From: Pseudevernia furfuracea
Lineage: Eukaryota; Ascomycota; Lecanoromycetes; Lecanorales; Parmeliaceae
DNA: 64,000 bases
Assembly: GCA_022315425.1 (NCBI GenBank)
Contig: JAIUPT010000040.1
Span: 372,001-436,000, forward strand
Direction of reading: 5' to 3'
Both the position numbers and the translations under genes were made by a program. Below the pieces are notes generated by a model, which was not told the DNA's origin, searched no databases, and worked only from the letters and a program-made list of their open reading frames with translations. Below are positions 46,865-58,861 of this stretch, in pieces (position 1 is the stretch's first letter; every line of letters begins with the position of its first letter).

Positions 46865-47317
46865 ATGTCCGAACCCATCGAAAAGCAAGACAATGCTGAA
46901 ACCCCCGAGAAGAGCGAGGAAGCGACTGTCGTTGATATTGGGGACATTTCCAACCTTTATGAGGGGACTATCACAACTAAAGAGCCAAATAATGTCAAAT
47001 GGATGTATGATCATGTGTGGGCAATAGAGATCAAGTCGTCGGAGGTACATCCGGAACGATTGATTATCGCAATGGTCTATGCAGACCTGAAGCTAGGCAC
47101 GCCGGTTCTATTTAGCTTCCAGCACCAAGATACTGAAAGAACGGCTGTCAAGCATATCTGGTTTAAGGAGGACCGTGTGTGGACTCTGGACAACAAAGCA
47201 TTAGCCAAAGCGGAGGAGCCGGAGCCTCAGCCGCCCCGACTGAGAATGCACAACGTGGTGATTTCCGGAGCGGAGGGGCCAGAGCCTCAGTCGGCCTGGC
47301 TGAGAGAGCGCCAATAG
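46865..47317 (+). CDS. Hypothetical small acidic protein
   Basis: A single exon of 150 residues from the ATG at 46865, which follows a CCATC context; an upstream in-frame ATG at 46784 is less likely. The N-terminus is acidic and disordered. Residues 35-115 look like a small beta-rich domain (YDHVWAIEIKSSEV, PVLFSFQHQD, VKHIWFKEDRVWTLDNK). The last 40 residues derive from a 60 bp tandem DNA duplication, giving two copies of AE-PEPQ---LR. No family recognised. Confidence 0.55.
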   Translation: MSEPIEKQDNAETPEKSEEATVVDIGDISNLYEGTITTKEPNNVKWMYDHVWAIEIKSSEVHPERLIIAMVYADLKLGTPVLFSFQHQDTERTAVKHIWFKEDRVWTLDNKALAKAEEPEPQPPRLRMHNVVISGAEGPEPQSAWLRERQ

Positions 47318-47329
47318 TGGCGATGCAGC
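47210..47329 (+). repeat. 60 bp tandem duplication spanning a stop codon
   Basis: Two adjacent 60 bp units (47210-47269 and 47270-47329) share GCGGAGG-GCC-GAGCCTCAG, CTGAGA and CAA-GTGG-GAT. The second unit gained the stop TAG where the first encodes Val in the motif HNVV. Confidence 0.7.
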
Positions 47330-48259
47330 GACCTGGATGGTAGCAAACGGGCTCTTTATGGACAAACATCTCAATCTCAAATCCATCCTACCCCACTCAT
47401 TCCCCCTCGTGATGTTCCAAAAACGGGCTCCCAGGGCCTCTGAAGTTTCGACCCTCATCCGTCTTCTCCCCTCCCAAGCCGCCATTTGAGTAGCCTGACC
47501 AGAGCGCTTGACAGAACAGACCGGGTCATGCGCCTGCTCGTTTCGCCCTCGGAAGGCGGAGAATGGCAGTAACATGCCGGGATCCTGCAACCCTTCGAGC
47601 CATCTCAGCGCATAGTAATCCGTAGGCTTGGAGCGACATCCCTCGTAAAATCAGCCGCACTGATGCTCATTCCATCTCAGACGGCTGTGGCATTCAGGGA
47701 GGGTGTATCTTTCTTGACTCGGCTCTACTCGGGATTTCTGTGAAGCCAGCATATGAGAGTGAGGTTCCTGGCAAGCCTGGGTTTTCCACTAAAGCACGCC
47801 GCCGGTCATATTTAGAAAAAAAATAGTTAAGCAAGTCGTGCAGACAAGACGTAATCGTACATGTTCCTTCCTTCTTGAACACATTAGTCATAGCCATAGC
47901 CAACCTATTTACCCAACACACACACACACAGAAATCCCCATCAATCACATTGCTCTATCGCTGGCCGGCCGGCCGAAGAACTTTTGACCCGACCGGTGGT
48001 GGGGGGGAGACGGCGATGTTCTCCTCCGCCGCGCCCGCTGCTGCTTACGGTTACACAACACAACATAATCTCGTCATCCGGCAACTCGCACCGAAAAAAA
48101 GACCCAGAGGGATCTTTGCCTGCCCAAAAAAAGAAAAAGGCAGGATTTTTGCCCAAAACCCGTGCGAACCTTCCTTCCTTCCTTGCTCCATTCCACCGTG
48201 AAATAGTTTTTTCGACCTAGCTCCATCCGCCGTGAAATAGTTTTTTTTCGAGCCCGAAC
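47330..48259. other. Region without a supported gene
   Basis: Contains a CA microsatellite near 47919-47931, a GGCC run near 47963-47975, and a CTTCCTTC run near 48172-48183. The phrase GTGAAATAGTTTTTT occurs twice (about 48199 and 48231). No coding content. Confidence 0.4.
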
Positions 48260-48856
48260 ATGGCCACCTTGCCGCACCCGTCACCCTGGCTCGCGCAGGG
48301 ATTCCACACGAGCACGGCGGAGGAGCCCGACACGGCCACCTTGCCGCACCCGTCACCCTGGCTCGCGCAGGGATTCCACACGAGCACGGCGGAGGAGGAG
48401 CCCGGAAGCGTGGCGACGACGACGACGACGACGACGGGCGAACGCCGCTACTGGGGCACGGTGAAAACGCTCAGCGCCTCGCCGCCCTCGCTCGTCATCA
48501 TCCCCAACGACCGCCCCGCGCGCGCGGGGTACGACCGAGCGGCGGGCATTCCGCGCGCGCAGCTCCTGGCTTTCCTCGACTATTTGAGTGCCGGTCCGGG
48601 GAAGATGCCCGTGCTGCGGGTGTCTTACGTGTTGCGGCCTGGGGGTCCCGCCGGGACGCTGGTGGCGCAGGATGTGCGGCGCGTTGGGGCCGCGGCGGTG
48701 ATGATGAAGAAGAAGGAGGAGGAGGTCGGTGCCTCTTTGTGGCCTGCGGGTGGGCCGGGGGGGGCTCGGATCAAGGAGGAGAACAACAACGATGTGAGCA
48801 TGATCGCGCGCGCGCGCGGGCTTGAGCGAGCGGGCCGGTGGCTGAACATTAGTTAG
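48260..48856 (+). CDS. Hypothetical GC-rich protein with duplicated N-terminus
   Basis: A single-exon frame of 198 residues, clearly richer in G and C than its neighbours. The first 48 residues are a 24-residue tandem repeat (ATLPHPSPWLAQGFHTSTAE), followed by a run of seven threonines from GAC/ACG repeats. A compact middle follows: RRYWGTVKTLSASPPSLVII, then FLDYLSAGPGKMPVLRVSYV and LRPGGPAGTLVAQDVRRVGA. No family recognised. High GC could simply reflect absence of RIP and strong codon bias, or a recently acquired segment. A start at the second repeat is possible. Confidence 0.5.
   Translation: MATLPHPSPWLAQGFHTSTAEEPDTATLPHPSPWLAQGFHTSTAEEEPGSVATTTTTTTGERRYWGTVKTLSASPPSLVIIPNDRPARAGYDRAAGIPRAQLLAFLDYLSAGPGKMPVLRVSYVLRPGGPAGTLVAQDVRRVGAAAVMMKKKEEEVGASLWPAGGPGGARIKEENNNDVSMIARARGLERAGRWLNIS
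48263..48398 (+). repeat. 72 bp in-frame tandem duplication
   Basis: Units begin at 48263 and 48335 and are nearly identical at the DNA level, indicating a recent event. The spacing keeps the reading frame (24 codons). Confidence 0.8.
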
Positions 48857-51366
48857 ACGGCGCCACGGGCTGGCTTCCTGGCTTCCCAGCCTGACGCGAT
48901 AACGTTCGAGGAGGAAGCTCGGCGGAATGCGAGGGGCGTTTTTGTAGGTGGACTTTCATTTCCGTGGCGGTGAGTGCTGAGGACTGACTTATCTGTTAGC
49001 GAAAACGGACCAACGGTCTCCCTTCTCACGTCGGCGCGTTGAACTGAGATGAGTGGAATGCGGAGGGGGGGAGAGCCAGGAGAGGCTAGGTAGGAGGCTG
49101 TTCGCGGTTCTGGAGTGGGCTCCGGCATTGCGTAAGGAAGTAAGTTTGCGTGGATGAAAGAGCGGGAGTTGAAGTTGTCTAAAGGGTTATCAGTTACCTG
49201 ACTTCTCTCCCGAACCTACCTTTACTTTGGTATATAGTGGCCCCTCGCAAGCCCGATGCTGCCGTTTCATACTCGGACATCAGTATCCCTTAGCTCTTCT
49301 CATGGTCCATATGTCGTTGAACATGCTCAGGGGAATAACCAAGGATTCATATTACTCTCAGTTCATCCGTGTTTCCGTCTTTGCAGTACTCATGAAGCCA
49401 CAAGCAGCATACCCTTCCCTATATTTCACTAGAGCTGCAGGTATAAACAGAGATGCCATGAGTTTCCTGATTCTGACCTGGAGTCTCACGCATAAAATCT
49501 AGTATAACCAGCAAAGTCGGCACAGCGCCGGCGCGTACACACGTAAATACCAACCGTCCAAGCCTCAGGTGCATTAAGTCTGCAATGGCATTGTCATCCA
49601 CGGCGAAGCTGAGTAGTGTCTCATTCTCTGGCAGCACAGCCTCGCGGAATATCCTTATTGTATGTGCACATGGAGAAGATGGGAATTTGGTTATGAGGGT
49701 GGAAGAATTGGAGAGTATCGACAAGCAAATACCGTCAGCTATGCCACTGGGCACATTTGCCATTCTTTTCCCTGTGGGGAGAGCGGTATGTGGGACTAGG
49801 AAATACGTGGTCGGATTGGAGGTCTTGAGGAGATACTTAGAAAGCAACGGGCTCTCACTTGGATGAAAAAAGCAAAGGGAAACGGAGTCGAAGAATTGCG
49901 TCGGAATAGTCAGAGTTGCGGGCCAAATGTACCTTGGCAAATGGCCACTCGACATGTTCAAGCATACAAATGGTTCTTAATTCGCTCAGGCTACCACTCA
50001 AAAAGTCTCTCATTGCTTCCTGCAGCTTCCTGTCGCGTTTTCGATGCTTTCAATATTGCTTCTCTGGCAGTTCGCAGTTGCCAGCTCGCACCATTCGCTC
50101 AGGAGATTTCCAACAGACAGGCACATAGATACCATCTGCACAGCAGGATTGCTGCCGTCTTCCCCGAAGCAAGAACCTTTATGCAAGACACATGTATTAG
50201 CTTTTCTCAATGTTTGCTGAGAGATGGAGGCGTCTTGAAATGTTCAAAGGAAGATTTCTGTGGCCGCCGGGCGCAGGGCCATGTCTACAGAGCTGCTCTC
50301 CATAAAGACTACAGCACCACATCATGCTCTCCTTATTCCACTGACCTTTAAAGGACATGATCAATCCAATGTCATTCGTTCTTTGGCTGTTGAGAGTGGA
50401 CGGGAGCCTAGAGTAGATGCCGTTAGACTTGTCGATCTCCCGCAAAGTAACAAAAACCGACTGCAGGCCTCAGCTCTCCCTTTCTGTTGTACATACCTGT
50501 CTGTCTTATATTTGTTCCCTTCCCCCTCCCTGTCAACCATCGGAGTATCTGATTGATCTTTGAGGTCTTTGTAGGCTTAGTGGTATTGTCCTTTCGATCG
50601 GCTCTAGCTGCTTGTTGCTTTCGTGCCTTATTTGTCCTACCAGTTCTTTTCTCTATTAGTTTCAACTAAAATACTATGCTGGTTTGGTTCCTTACGTTGA
50701 TTTTTCTTTTTTGACCGAGGTCGAGGAAGCTATTTGAAGGTCAACGTGTTGCCAAAGTGTTCTAGACCGCTTTTGTTGGTACCTCTTGAACGTCTCCGAT
50801 TTGGTGTCTCGGATCGTTTCTCTTTCAGTGCTGGTTGGGACCTGGATTTCCAGGTTTTAAACCCTCTGAGGAAGGGCATTATTGTAATGTTATTGTTGGA
50901 GCTGCATGATAGTCAGCTTCAAGACTCGGACGACACGATAAGAGGACAAGGGGATAGAGGAGTAGGACAGGAGACATACAGCTAAAGATTATGTGGTGAC
51001 GATGGTTGATGACTGTGGAGGATCGTTCAAAAAGAGTCACACTGAGAGCTATCGGTTGCTATCGCCCGAGGTTAGACCGATTTGCGTGACCGGGGTGGTT
51101 GCTATGTATGTCCAAAAACATCATTTATTCTCCTCTTCCCTCAACCTTCCGACCCACCAATCTTCTGGTCCATCACCCTCCCCCAACGTCTCTTTCATCA
51201 AGCTTTTCTGCTTTCAACCTGGCCATCGAGGCCTTCAAACAGTTTGCTTCAAGCTCTCTACACATCGTTGCCCTCGGCACCTCGCAGAAGTGGTGCCGCA
51301 CTACCTTACCCTATGACCTCCGCACTCGCCTGAAACCATCCCAACACAACACTACCATCTTAAATC
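48857..51366. other. Long stretch without a well-supported gene
   Basis: The largest frame is a 180-codon minus-strand one at 49419-49961, overlapped by a 93-codon plus-strand frame at 49585-49866. Neither shows a family or clear splice context, so no gene is called. From about 51110 the sequence becomes pyrimidine-rich, as expected for the promoter and 5' UTR of the following kinase gene. Confidence 0.4.
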
Positions 51367-54300
51367 ATGTCTTTCTTCGCTCGCAATAATCCTAACGAAG
51401 GAGACGATTATCACAATCGTGTCTCATCTTACAAAGATGACAACGCTGACCAGCTTGTAGAGCACCAGAGAACACGCTCAGAGCTTCCGGCTGAAATCCC
51501 GGATAGCCAGCCCGACCCATACCTCCCAGCTGAAATCCCGGATAGCCAACCTGACCTAGTCTACCACCAGGATTTGCCTTTTGGTGACCCAGACTACTCA
51601 GAGGTTTCTTCCCAGTTACCCGCTCGTGGTCACGGTGACCTCCACCTTGGTGACGCTAGCGCCTTCGACCCCGGTGACTACGACCTTGGTGAAGCAGAGT
51701 CTGTTAATCCCGGTGACCTCAATCTTGACGACCAAGAGAACACCGACTCTCGTCTCAACCGCTTTGAACGTTTTCAACGAGAAAAGGTCAACAACGTCCT
51801 CGACGGGGTCTTGAGCAGCTCGTCTTCTGATGACACTGAGATAATACCTGGAGGCACTCGACTTACAGAACGTCTCAAGGGTCGCGGCGTAAGTCTATCC
51901 TACCATCCTACCAATTCAACCGACCTGCTTTCAATTTGTTTTCAGTCTTCCCAGCCACAATCAATAATTTGTTATGTGTCGAGTCTTTTCCCCCATCTAT
52001 ATTTGTCAGACTCAGTGAGTAGTGCTGACGCTGAATGATTTGATCTCAGCCTTTACACAAAGAAGGGATCAATTGCAACGGCCGACTGCCTATAGAAGCT
52101 CCTCATTACAAAGGCTTCAACGCCATGGAAGAAAAATGCACTCAACCGGCTACCCAGCCAATCGTTCGCAAAGAAGGCTTCAATAGCATGCTTAGCGAGC
52201 AAGATGAATCAGACGTCATCTGTATTCTCCTCCCTACATCGCCAGCAGCCCATGAGGCTGTCGAGTTGACTGCTAGCGCGGCTCCCCAACACATCCTACA
52301 GAATCATGGCATGTCACACATATACGGAGCTCCTAACGAAAACACCAATATGGTAGCCGAACCAAGACTGGATGACGATTATGGCCCCACAAAAGATATT
52401 GCCCTTCGTTTTTCTTCAAAGGTCCACGAACTTGGTCGGGGTTTTACATTTGGCCGCAACCCCGCGATGTCCGACTTGTTGCTTAGCAAACCTAGCAACA
52501 CCGCCACCTGCAGCCAACGCCATTTTCGAATCTTCATGAAAAACAACGGAGTTCTCATGATTGAGGACACTTCTAGAAATGGCACAATCGTTGACGACAT
52601 CGTCTTGCACGGTTCCAAGGCCAGCTCATCACATCGCAATGGCGAATCACAACATACCCTTTGTAACTGTGACACAATTGAGCTTCCGCTCCGGGGAGAA
52701 CCGCACGGACAGTCTATCAGATTCAGTGTCAAGATGCCCATAAGGAGTGAACTTGGCCTAGAAAAGTACAACCAGAACTGTTATGCATACATCAAATGTG
52801 TTGAGCAAGCAGAACGACAATATGGGTTTCTGGCTGAAGCTACTAGAAATGGCAATGCTCCTGTTGTTCCCCCGGTAAGCTATGAAGCTCCTACTCACTT
52901 ATCGCTACCATCGATCCTGACACAGAAGCAGGTCCCTATGCACGCCTTGCCGCAGGGTGTAAGGCCAGATAATTCACCCCACACTTCTCTTTTGGCTGCA
53001 GCGACTGGAGGCAATGTCCACGGCTTGCACTGGAGCGGTGGTCCCACGTACAACGTTGTCGGCTTCATTGGCGCCGGAGCCTTTGCAAACGTATACAAGC
53101 TGTCTTCCAAGAGAGATGGTACGCTGTTCGCTGTAAAGCAGTTGGACAAGAAACGTCTTCACAAAGATGGGAGCCTTTCAGGCAAGATGTATAACGAGCT
53201 CAATGTCATCAAGGGCTTGCGACACGTGAGTGTTCTTATCCTCCAAAAAAAAAGTGGCAAAACTAACAACTCGCCAGCCCAACATCGTGAAATATGTCGA
53301 CCATCACGAGTCACCTCAATGGCTGTTCATTGTAATGGAATACATTCGTTTTGGAGATTTGGGCTCATGGACCCGTGCTGGAACTCCAATGCCTGAATAC
53401 ATGTGCATGCATGTCGCACGCCAGATCCTGCAAGCAGTTGATTACTTGCACAAGCGCGGAATTACCCACCGCGACTTAAAGCCCGACAACGTCCTGATGG
53501 AAAGCGATTGTCCTTATGTTTTTAAACTGTCCGACTTTGGACTCTCGAAAATCGTCGCCGACGAAGAGACTTTCCTCAAGACATTCTGCGGTACAATGAT
53601 GTATTGTGCCCCCGAGGTCTACCCGGGATATCTGAGAGTCAAGAATTCTCTGCCATCGAAGCGTTCGCGTACAAATGCAAAGTCAGTAAAGGTTATCTTT
53701 CCTAGAGTATGCCGTACTAACACGTCGTAACAGATATGATCACACGTTCCCCTACCAGCACTCTGTTGACATATGGGGCCTTGGTGCCGTGCTTTACCAC
53801 TTGCTATCTGGAGAGGCACCTTTTACTGCTAAACACGATCCTCAGGGTGAGGACATGCTGTGGAATGTGATGCACAACCCCGTGAACTGGGAGCGCTTGA
53901 GGATGGTAGGAGTATCACACCTGGGCATTGAGTTTCTATCTCGGATGCTTGTCACGGATGCCTCCGAGCGTGCTTCCGATGAGGAACTGTTGGACCATCT
54001 ATGGGTTCACGTTGCTAAAGGCCCAGCAGATGCGTCTGATTGTGTTCTCAGTGATCCAGCCGAGCGCTTCCTGAACGCTCATGCATCTCAGCTGAGTATC
54101 GGCGGTGAGGAAGATGATGGAACAGAAAGATCAGTCGGAGATGTAACGGAAGATCCTCGTGCGTCCAAGCGTGCTAGAGCTTGGATTCCAGATACGACGA
54201 GAAACGTGTGGGGAGAGACCCCATCAATGGTGGCACGCGCCCAGCAGCAGGGCGTCGACTGGTATCATCAAGTGCCGCTTGATTTGACATGCCCGCCACC

Positions 54301-55975
54301 GCCTATGCCTGAACATAATATAGAGAACCAGCCGCAGACAAAGCGACTTTTCGGTGAGATCGGAACATCTGCACTCGCTAGCTCTGGCGCCCTTGGTTTA
54401 GAGGGTAACCGCGCGTTGCGGATACATGGACATGGGCCAGGAAGCTACGACCTATCTTCGGAAGGTCTCCAGGACGATTCTCGTGCCGGTAGCCCAGAAG
54501 GCGCTAGTGCGGCAAACGTGTCTATCCACGCGGAATATCACCAAAACATCAACCGAGGGTCAACACAAGACAACGTTCAGCATTCACAACGCTTACCCGC
54601 TCCTACACACAGTGTAGGTGCACCCAGTCTGCTTGGTACTGAAGCACTCGTTGGTCAGCTCAACATGGCGTCTACTGGATCTGGCGCATGTGTCCAGGCG
54701 GAGAACGGCAAGCCCGCTACGCCAAAGTTGTCCAAAGACCGCGAGTCGCCGCCTGCTCAGACCAACTCCAAGCGTTCCAGCCAAGACATGCTTCCTCCCG
54801 AAATCGAAGGAGCTTCTAAGCGACCTAAGACCACTGGCGCCGAACATCCATCTGGCGAAGTAATTAATATGTTCGAGGGTTATTCCGCTGCGCGTCGCGC
54901 GTCCATTGAAGATCTTAGACAGAAGAGCATGTCTCCAATGTCCGGACCAGGCTTACGAGGCAGCAACTACGATGGATACCAAGATGGCCAACAGTCACGT
55001 GGAACATACAAGAGCAATTACGATCTGCCAACGACAGCATTCAACAGCCGCGAGTCATCTCAACACTTTGGAGCAGAAGATGACATCATTATGGGAAATG
55101 ACGGAGACAGTGACGATGAAGTCTTACGTCTCGAAGAAGCACTCGCTACCGCCAAAGCCAAGAAAGCAGCAAAAGTAGCATCTCGCGCCGCCTCTCGCCC
55201 CACTTCTCAAGCCTCGTCGCGCCCGACATCATCACACGCGGACCCAACTTCCAGCATCCACCAACCCATGACCGGAAGCGCGATCTTCGACGCGACTGCC
55301 CATCTTGCACCGACAGCTACAGCATCGTTTGTCAAGCCTCCCCTCCGCTTCGGCAAACTCCAGCCCACGCGCGGCTCCATCAAAACACCCGCCATCTACA
55401 TCACAGAGCGATTGACCACTTACGGCCGCAAACCCGACTCTACGTTTGTTCATCCCAACTCCAGAGAAGACCGTATTCCCAAGCAAGCCCTCGACATCCA
55501 GATGTGGTACCCAGGTATCGAGGCCGAAATCGAGGCCGGCAAGGTGGACTGGATGAATCATCCAAAGCTCGAGGCGATCTTACGCACGCACGCGTCTCTG
55601 TACGTGCTGGTCAACGGAGTGAAGTTGAAGAAAGGAAAAGGGGAGTACTTGTGGGGCAGACTGAGAACTGGGGACGAGATCACGGTCGTGGAACCAAGGA
55701 TTGGTGCGACATCGGCGAGAGAGAAGGAGTATCTCCGCTTCCGCTGCGAGTTCTTCGTCGGGCTCAGCAAGAATATCAGAAAGCCGGGAGAGAAGGCTTT
55801 CGTCGTTGAGGTCGAAAAGGACAAGTTCAAGGTGGCCGAGGATCGCAAGAGCCGTGAGAGCACCGCTGCGCTGGGAGCGAGCAACACTGGCGAAGGATCG
55901 GGCAAGGATCAGGGAAAGGGTCGTGAGGTTGACGGGTCGACTGTCAACGCTACCAACACTACCGGCAAGAGTTAG
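51367..55975 (+). CDS. Rad53/Chk2-family DNA-damage checkpoint kinase (FHA-kinase-FHA-like)
   Basis: A nuclear Ser/Thr kinase that relays DNA damage and replication stress signals from Mec1/Tel1-type kinases. Four exons fit in phase: 51367-51888, 52050-53225, 53278-53681 and 53734-55975, giving 1447 residues; intron three has a perfect TACTAAC branch site near 53714. The N-terminus carries SQ/TQ sites (two PDSQPD, SSQLP, CTQPATQP), like the SQ/TQ cluster of this family. An FHA domain at about 290-375 shows FGRN, SQRHFRI and SRNGT. The kinase at about 510-800 has GAGAFANVY, FAVKQLDK, HRDLKPDN, DFGLSK and CAPEVY. A C-terminal FHA-like part has YGRKPDST and VLVNGVKLKKG. The last third is otherwise disordered with a nuclear-signal-like KRPK. 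Exact orthology (Rad53, Cds1 or a paralogue) is not settled. Confidence 0.9.
51484..51561 (+). repeat. 39 bp tandem repeat encoding LPAEIPDSQPD twice
   Basis: Two 13-codon units at 51484-51522 and 51523-51561, each carrying one SQ site. They lie in the N-terminal region of the checkpoint kinase. Confidence 0.8.
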
Positions 55976-56469
55976 GACACACGAGTTGAGTCGCGGTGTG
56001 GTTTGGGGGTCATTGCCCACTACTAATACGGCTCTTTTGCCTGCCCGTTGGCCCTGCTAGCGGGGTTCAACGGGTGTGGTTTTCTTGAGTGCAAGGGTTG
56101 AGATTGCATGCATGTTGTGACCGAGCGAAAATGGAGTTCAGCAAGATTAGCGAGTCGTGGTTGAAAGATAGCATAGCATGCAAAGTGTATTAGATCATTG
56201 AAACAGTCTACAGCGACATGAATCTAATGACGTGTTTTGATTGTGAGGCTTGTTGTAGACTGGAGATCGAGAATCTAGCTGTGGTGCTCTGTCACGTTCA
56301 CCAAGTGTGGTACCTAATAGGTAACTCCCATATTCTAATGCTAATCAAATGTGTTGATGTGGAGCTGCAGCGTAGTCCCACCTCGGAATTGGACAGGAAA
56401 AGCCAGTATGGTACCATATGCAGACCCTCATTTGGGTAATCTCGATACAGCATCCTCACCCACCCAGCA
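55976..56469. other. Convergent 3' intergenic region
   Basis: Between the checkpoint kinase and the Mis18-like gene. No separate gene is seen. Confidence 0.5.
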
Positions 56470-58618
56470 CTAACCTGACAGTTCCGCCTCCGCCTTCTTT
56501 CTCTCCCATCGGTCCATACTCGCCACAGACCGAGGATCCCTTGTTCCATCCGGCCTCAGTAGATAACCCTCCTCGTCCCTCTCTCCAGGCCTCTTCCTTT
56601 TCCTTCCTTCACTCTCTAGATTCTGTAATTTTGCAAATTCTTCATCAACCTCACCATTAGTTCTGATGGTAAGACCTTGCTCATCACGTCGACTGCTGAC
56701 AGATCTCGAATGTCGAGAGTCGGCGGCCCAGATAGAAATGCTTGGAGTGTTCGCGTCAAAAGCAGTGGTCTTGCGGCGCTTGCTGTCGTGATGGGCGGTG
56801 CGGCCGCGAGCTGGTCTGTTCTTGTTGCTGGATTCGGGAGTGGGAAGCGGCATTGGCACGCTTTGTCGGCGTTGGGTTTTGGGTGGAGGCTGCTGGGCGC
56901 TTTCAATCGTTCGGTTTTGGCGTGACTGAGCAGTATTGCCAACTGGCGGCCGAGATTTTGCAGTAGATGATTTAATCGATGACTGAGGGGAGATATCGTC
57001 AACTAGCTCATCGTCATACTCATGGTCCTCTTGGTGGTTGTAACGAGGGCTAGTGGAAGCCTCTCGCATTTGAGATATAATTCGTGGAAGGGTAGTTGAC
57101 TTCGTAATACCTGTGATAGTCGTCGATGCCGTGCGAGGCGTAGTCACACTACTGGCGATTGAGTTCCTGCGACTGATGATATTCTGTTCTGTCTTCTTGG
57201 GCGGGATTTGGGGCGGTGGCATGTTGACTGCAGTGTGGCTTGCTCTACTGGCGGTGCCATTGAGGGGCATTTTTGGCCTTGTCGTAAACAGTTTCTGGGG
57301 TGGCAGCACTTCGGCTTTGGACCCATATGAGTGGCCTTGAAATGATGATTCGCCTCCATCTACCACATCACATCTCTCTGAGATAGTTTTCTGTGGTGCT
57401 AACAAGCCGTCAAAACATGGGGACACAGGTGTTTGAGTAGCTGAAAAGAACAAACCATTTGATGCTGCGTTATTGCGTGGAGTTGCTTGTTCATCGGTTG
57501 TAGGCGAAAGTCGACTCGATACCTGTGCAGGAACTAGTACTGTAGATGACCGCAATCCCGTTGACCTTGAGCCCTCCATACGCTTGACACGTTGCTGCAT
57601 CATCTTCATCTCGAGCTTGAGTGCGTCAACCTCCCTTAGGCTGCTGCTGACCTTTGTTGTATTATCCGTAAGTATACCAACGTTCCCAGCGAGATCTTGA
57701 GATGATCGGTCTCTTCTATCCTCCAGATGTTCGAGTGATTCCCTGAGAGATAACATGTCTTGCTGCAACATGTTTACACTTGCCATAATACGGTCAATAT
57801 CTCTTATTTGTTCATCGAGAATTGGCACAGGATCAGCGGTTTTCCCAATGGTTAGATCGAGGACTTGATCAGAAGGAGGTGCTTTGGTACCTTCAACCTC
57901 GCCGCCCCTTCTTCGGGGTGCTGTATGCTTCTGAGACGATTTAGGCCTTGATGAAGTCGGCCTACGAGCCAAAGGATCTGCTGGGCTGGTCTCCAGGAAA
58001 TTCTTCTGCCATCGCTTTGTTTTAGCTTCCACCAGATTGCCTGATGTAATAGACTTCATTGTCATCTTGGTAAGCTTGAGGTAGCTGCGATTGCTAGAGG
58101 GCGGGAAGTCAGTCCCTCATGATCTGGACAAGCCACAAGAGCGAAGTCTTGCTCTAAGGAGATAAGCTTCTTCTACAATTGTAGAGAAGTGTGACGGATT
58201 TCGATGGCAATATTGGTACAGCGGACCATTGTGCCAGGATTGATATCCTAACGAAATTTGCTTACACATTCGCCCTCTGCTCGATCGGTGCCTCCACACA
58301 CCTCACCCCCAACGACGCCTTGCAGTTGTGGCATCGCAATGGTTTCACTAAGCAGCCCTCCAACTCGGAGTTCTTGGATCCCTCCCGGATCTGCTCTACC
58401 TGTTCCAGGCCTGGATCTGTGAAAGCCCCTGGGCATTCATACGTGGAATACGAATTTGAAACCCCAATCCAATCGTTTAACGAAATACATACGAGAATAT
58501 TGCACTCATTGCAATGGCAGCTTATCGTTTCGGCTCTAGCCATGGCGCGTCTTAGATATTGGAGGCGCGACTTTACGTGACGTGCGGAGACGGGAGAGAG
58601 ATGCAATTCATCAATCAA
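56470..58618 (-). CDS. Mis18/Yippee-type zinc-domain protein with coiled coil, putative centromere factor
   Basis: Two exons, 58618-58266 and 58093-56470, join in phase through a 172 nt GTAAGC...CTAG intron to give 658 residues. Exon 1 encodes a Mis18/Yippee-like zinc fold: CNEC near residue 37, a LVCISLNDWIGVSNSY strand, ELEGCLVKPL, then CHNCKASLGVRCVEAP near 95-110. The fold continues across the junction with YLKLTKMTMKSI. A coiled coil follows at about 215-300 (RIMASVNMLQQDMLSLRESL), then a long Ser/Thr-rich tail with basic nuclear signals (SKRRKTT, RKRKRPGER). Mis18 proteins help load CENP-A at centromeres in other fungi; here that role is inferred. Without the splice, the second exon still has an ATG at 58065 and would be a 531-residue protein, so a two-gene model is the alternative. 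Confidence 0.65.
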
Positions 58619-58861
58619 CTGGTCGATTTAAGAAAAGTAGGCCTACGTAGGCGTGAACCTGCTCGTCGATGATTAAAGTGGAGGCAGGAGCATTGGAGGC
58701 AGACTCCCAATGAGGATAATCTTGAAGCTTTCGGAGAAACCCCGGCAGACACGGTCAGTTTGAATGCAGGGTAAGTATGGTGAAAAGATGAATCCAATAC
58801 TTCCTCGGTGCTGCCCAGCACTTTTTCTGGCATCCTGCCTCCCCACCCTGCATGAGAGAAC
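58619..58861. promoter_or_regulatory. Shared divergent promoter of the Mis18-like gene and palC
   Basis: Only 243 bp separate the two start codons, which face away from each other. No TATA box or specific operator can be named. The palC initiator motif for PacC (GCCARG) was not convincingly seen here. Confidence 0.55.

Noticed and set aside
49419..49961. 180-codon minus-strand frame as a membrane protein gene
   Set aside because: An equally open frame exists on the other strand, there is no family match, and no splice or start context supports it.
55558..56020. Overlapping minus-strand frames up to 146 codons
   Set aside because: Antisense shadows of the checkpoint kinase C-terminus.
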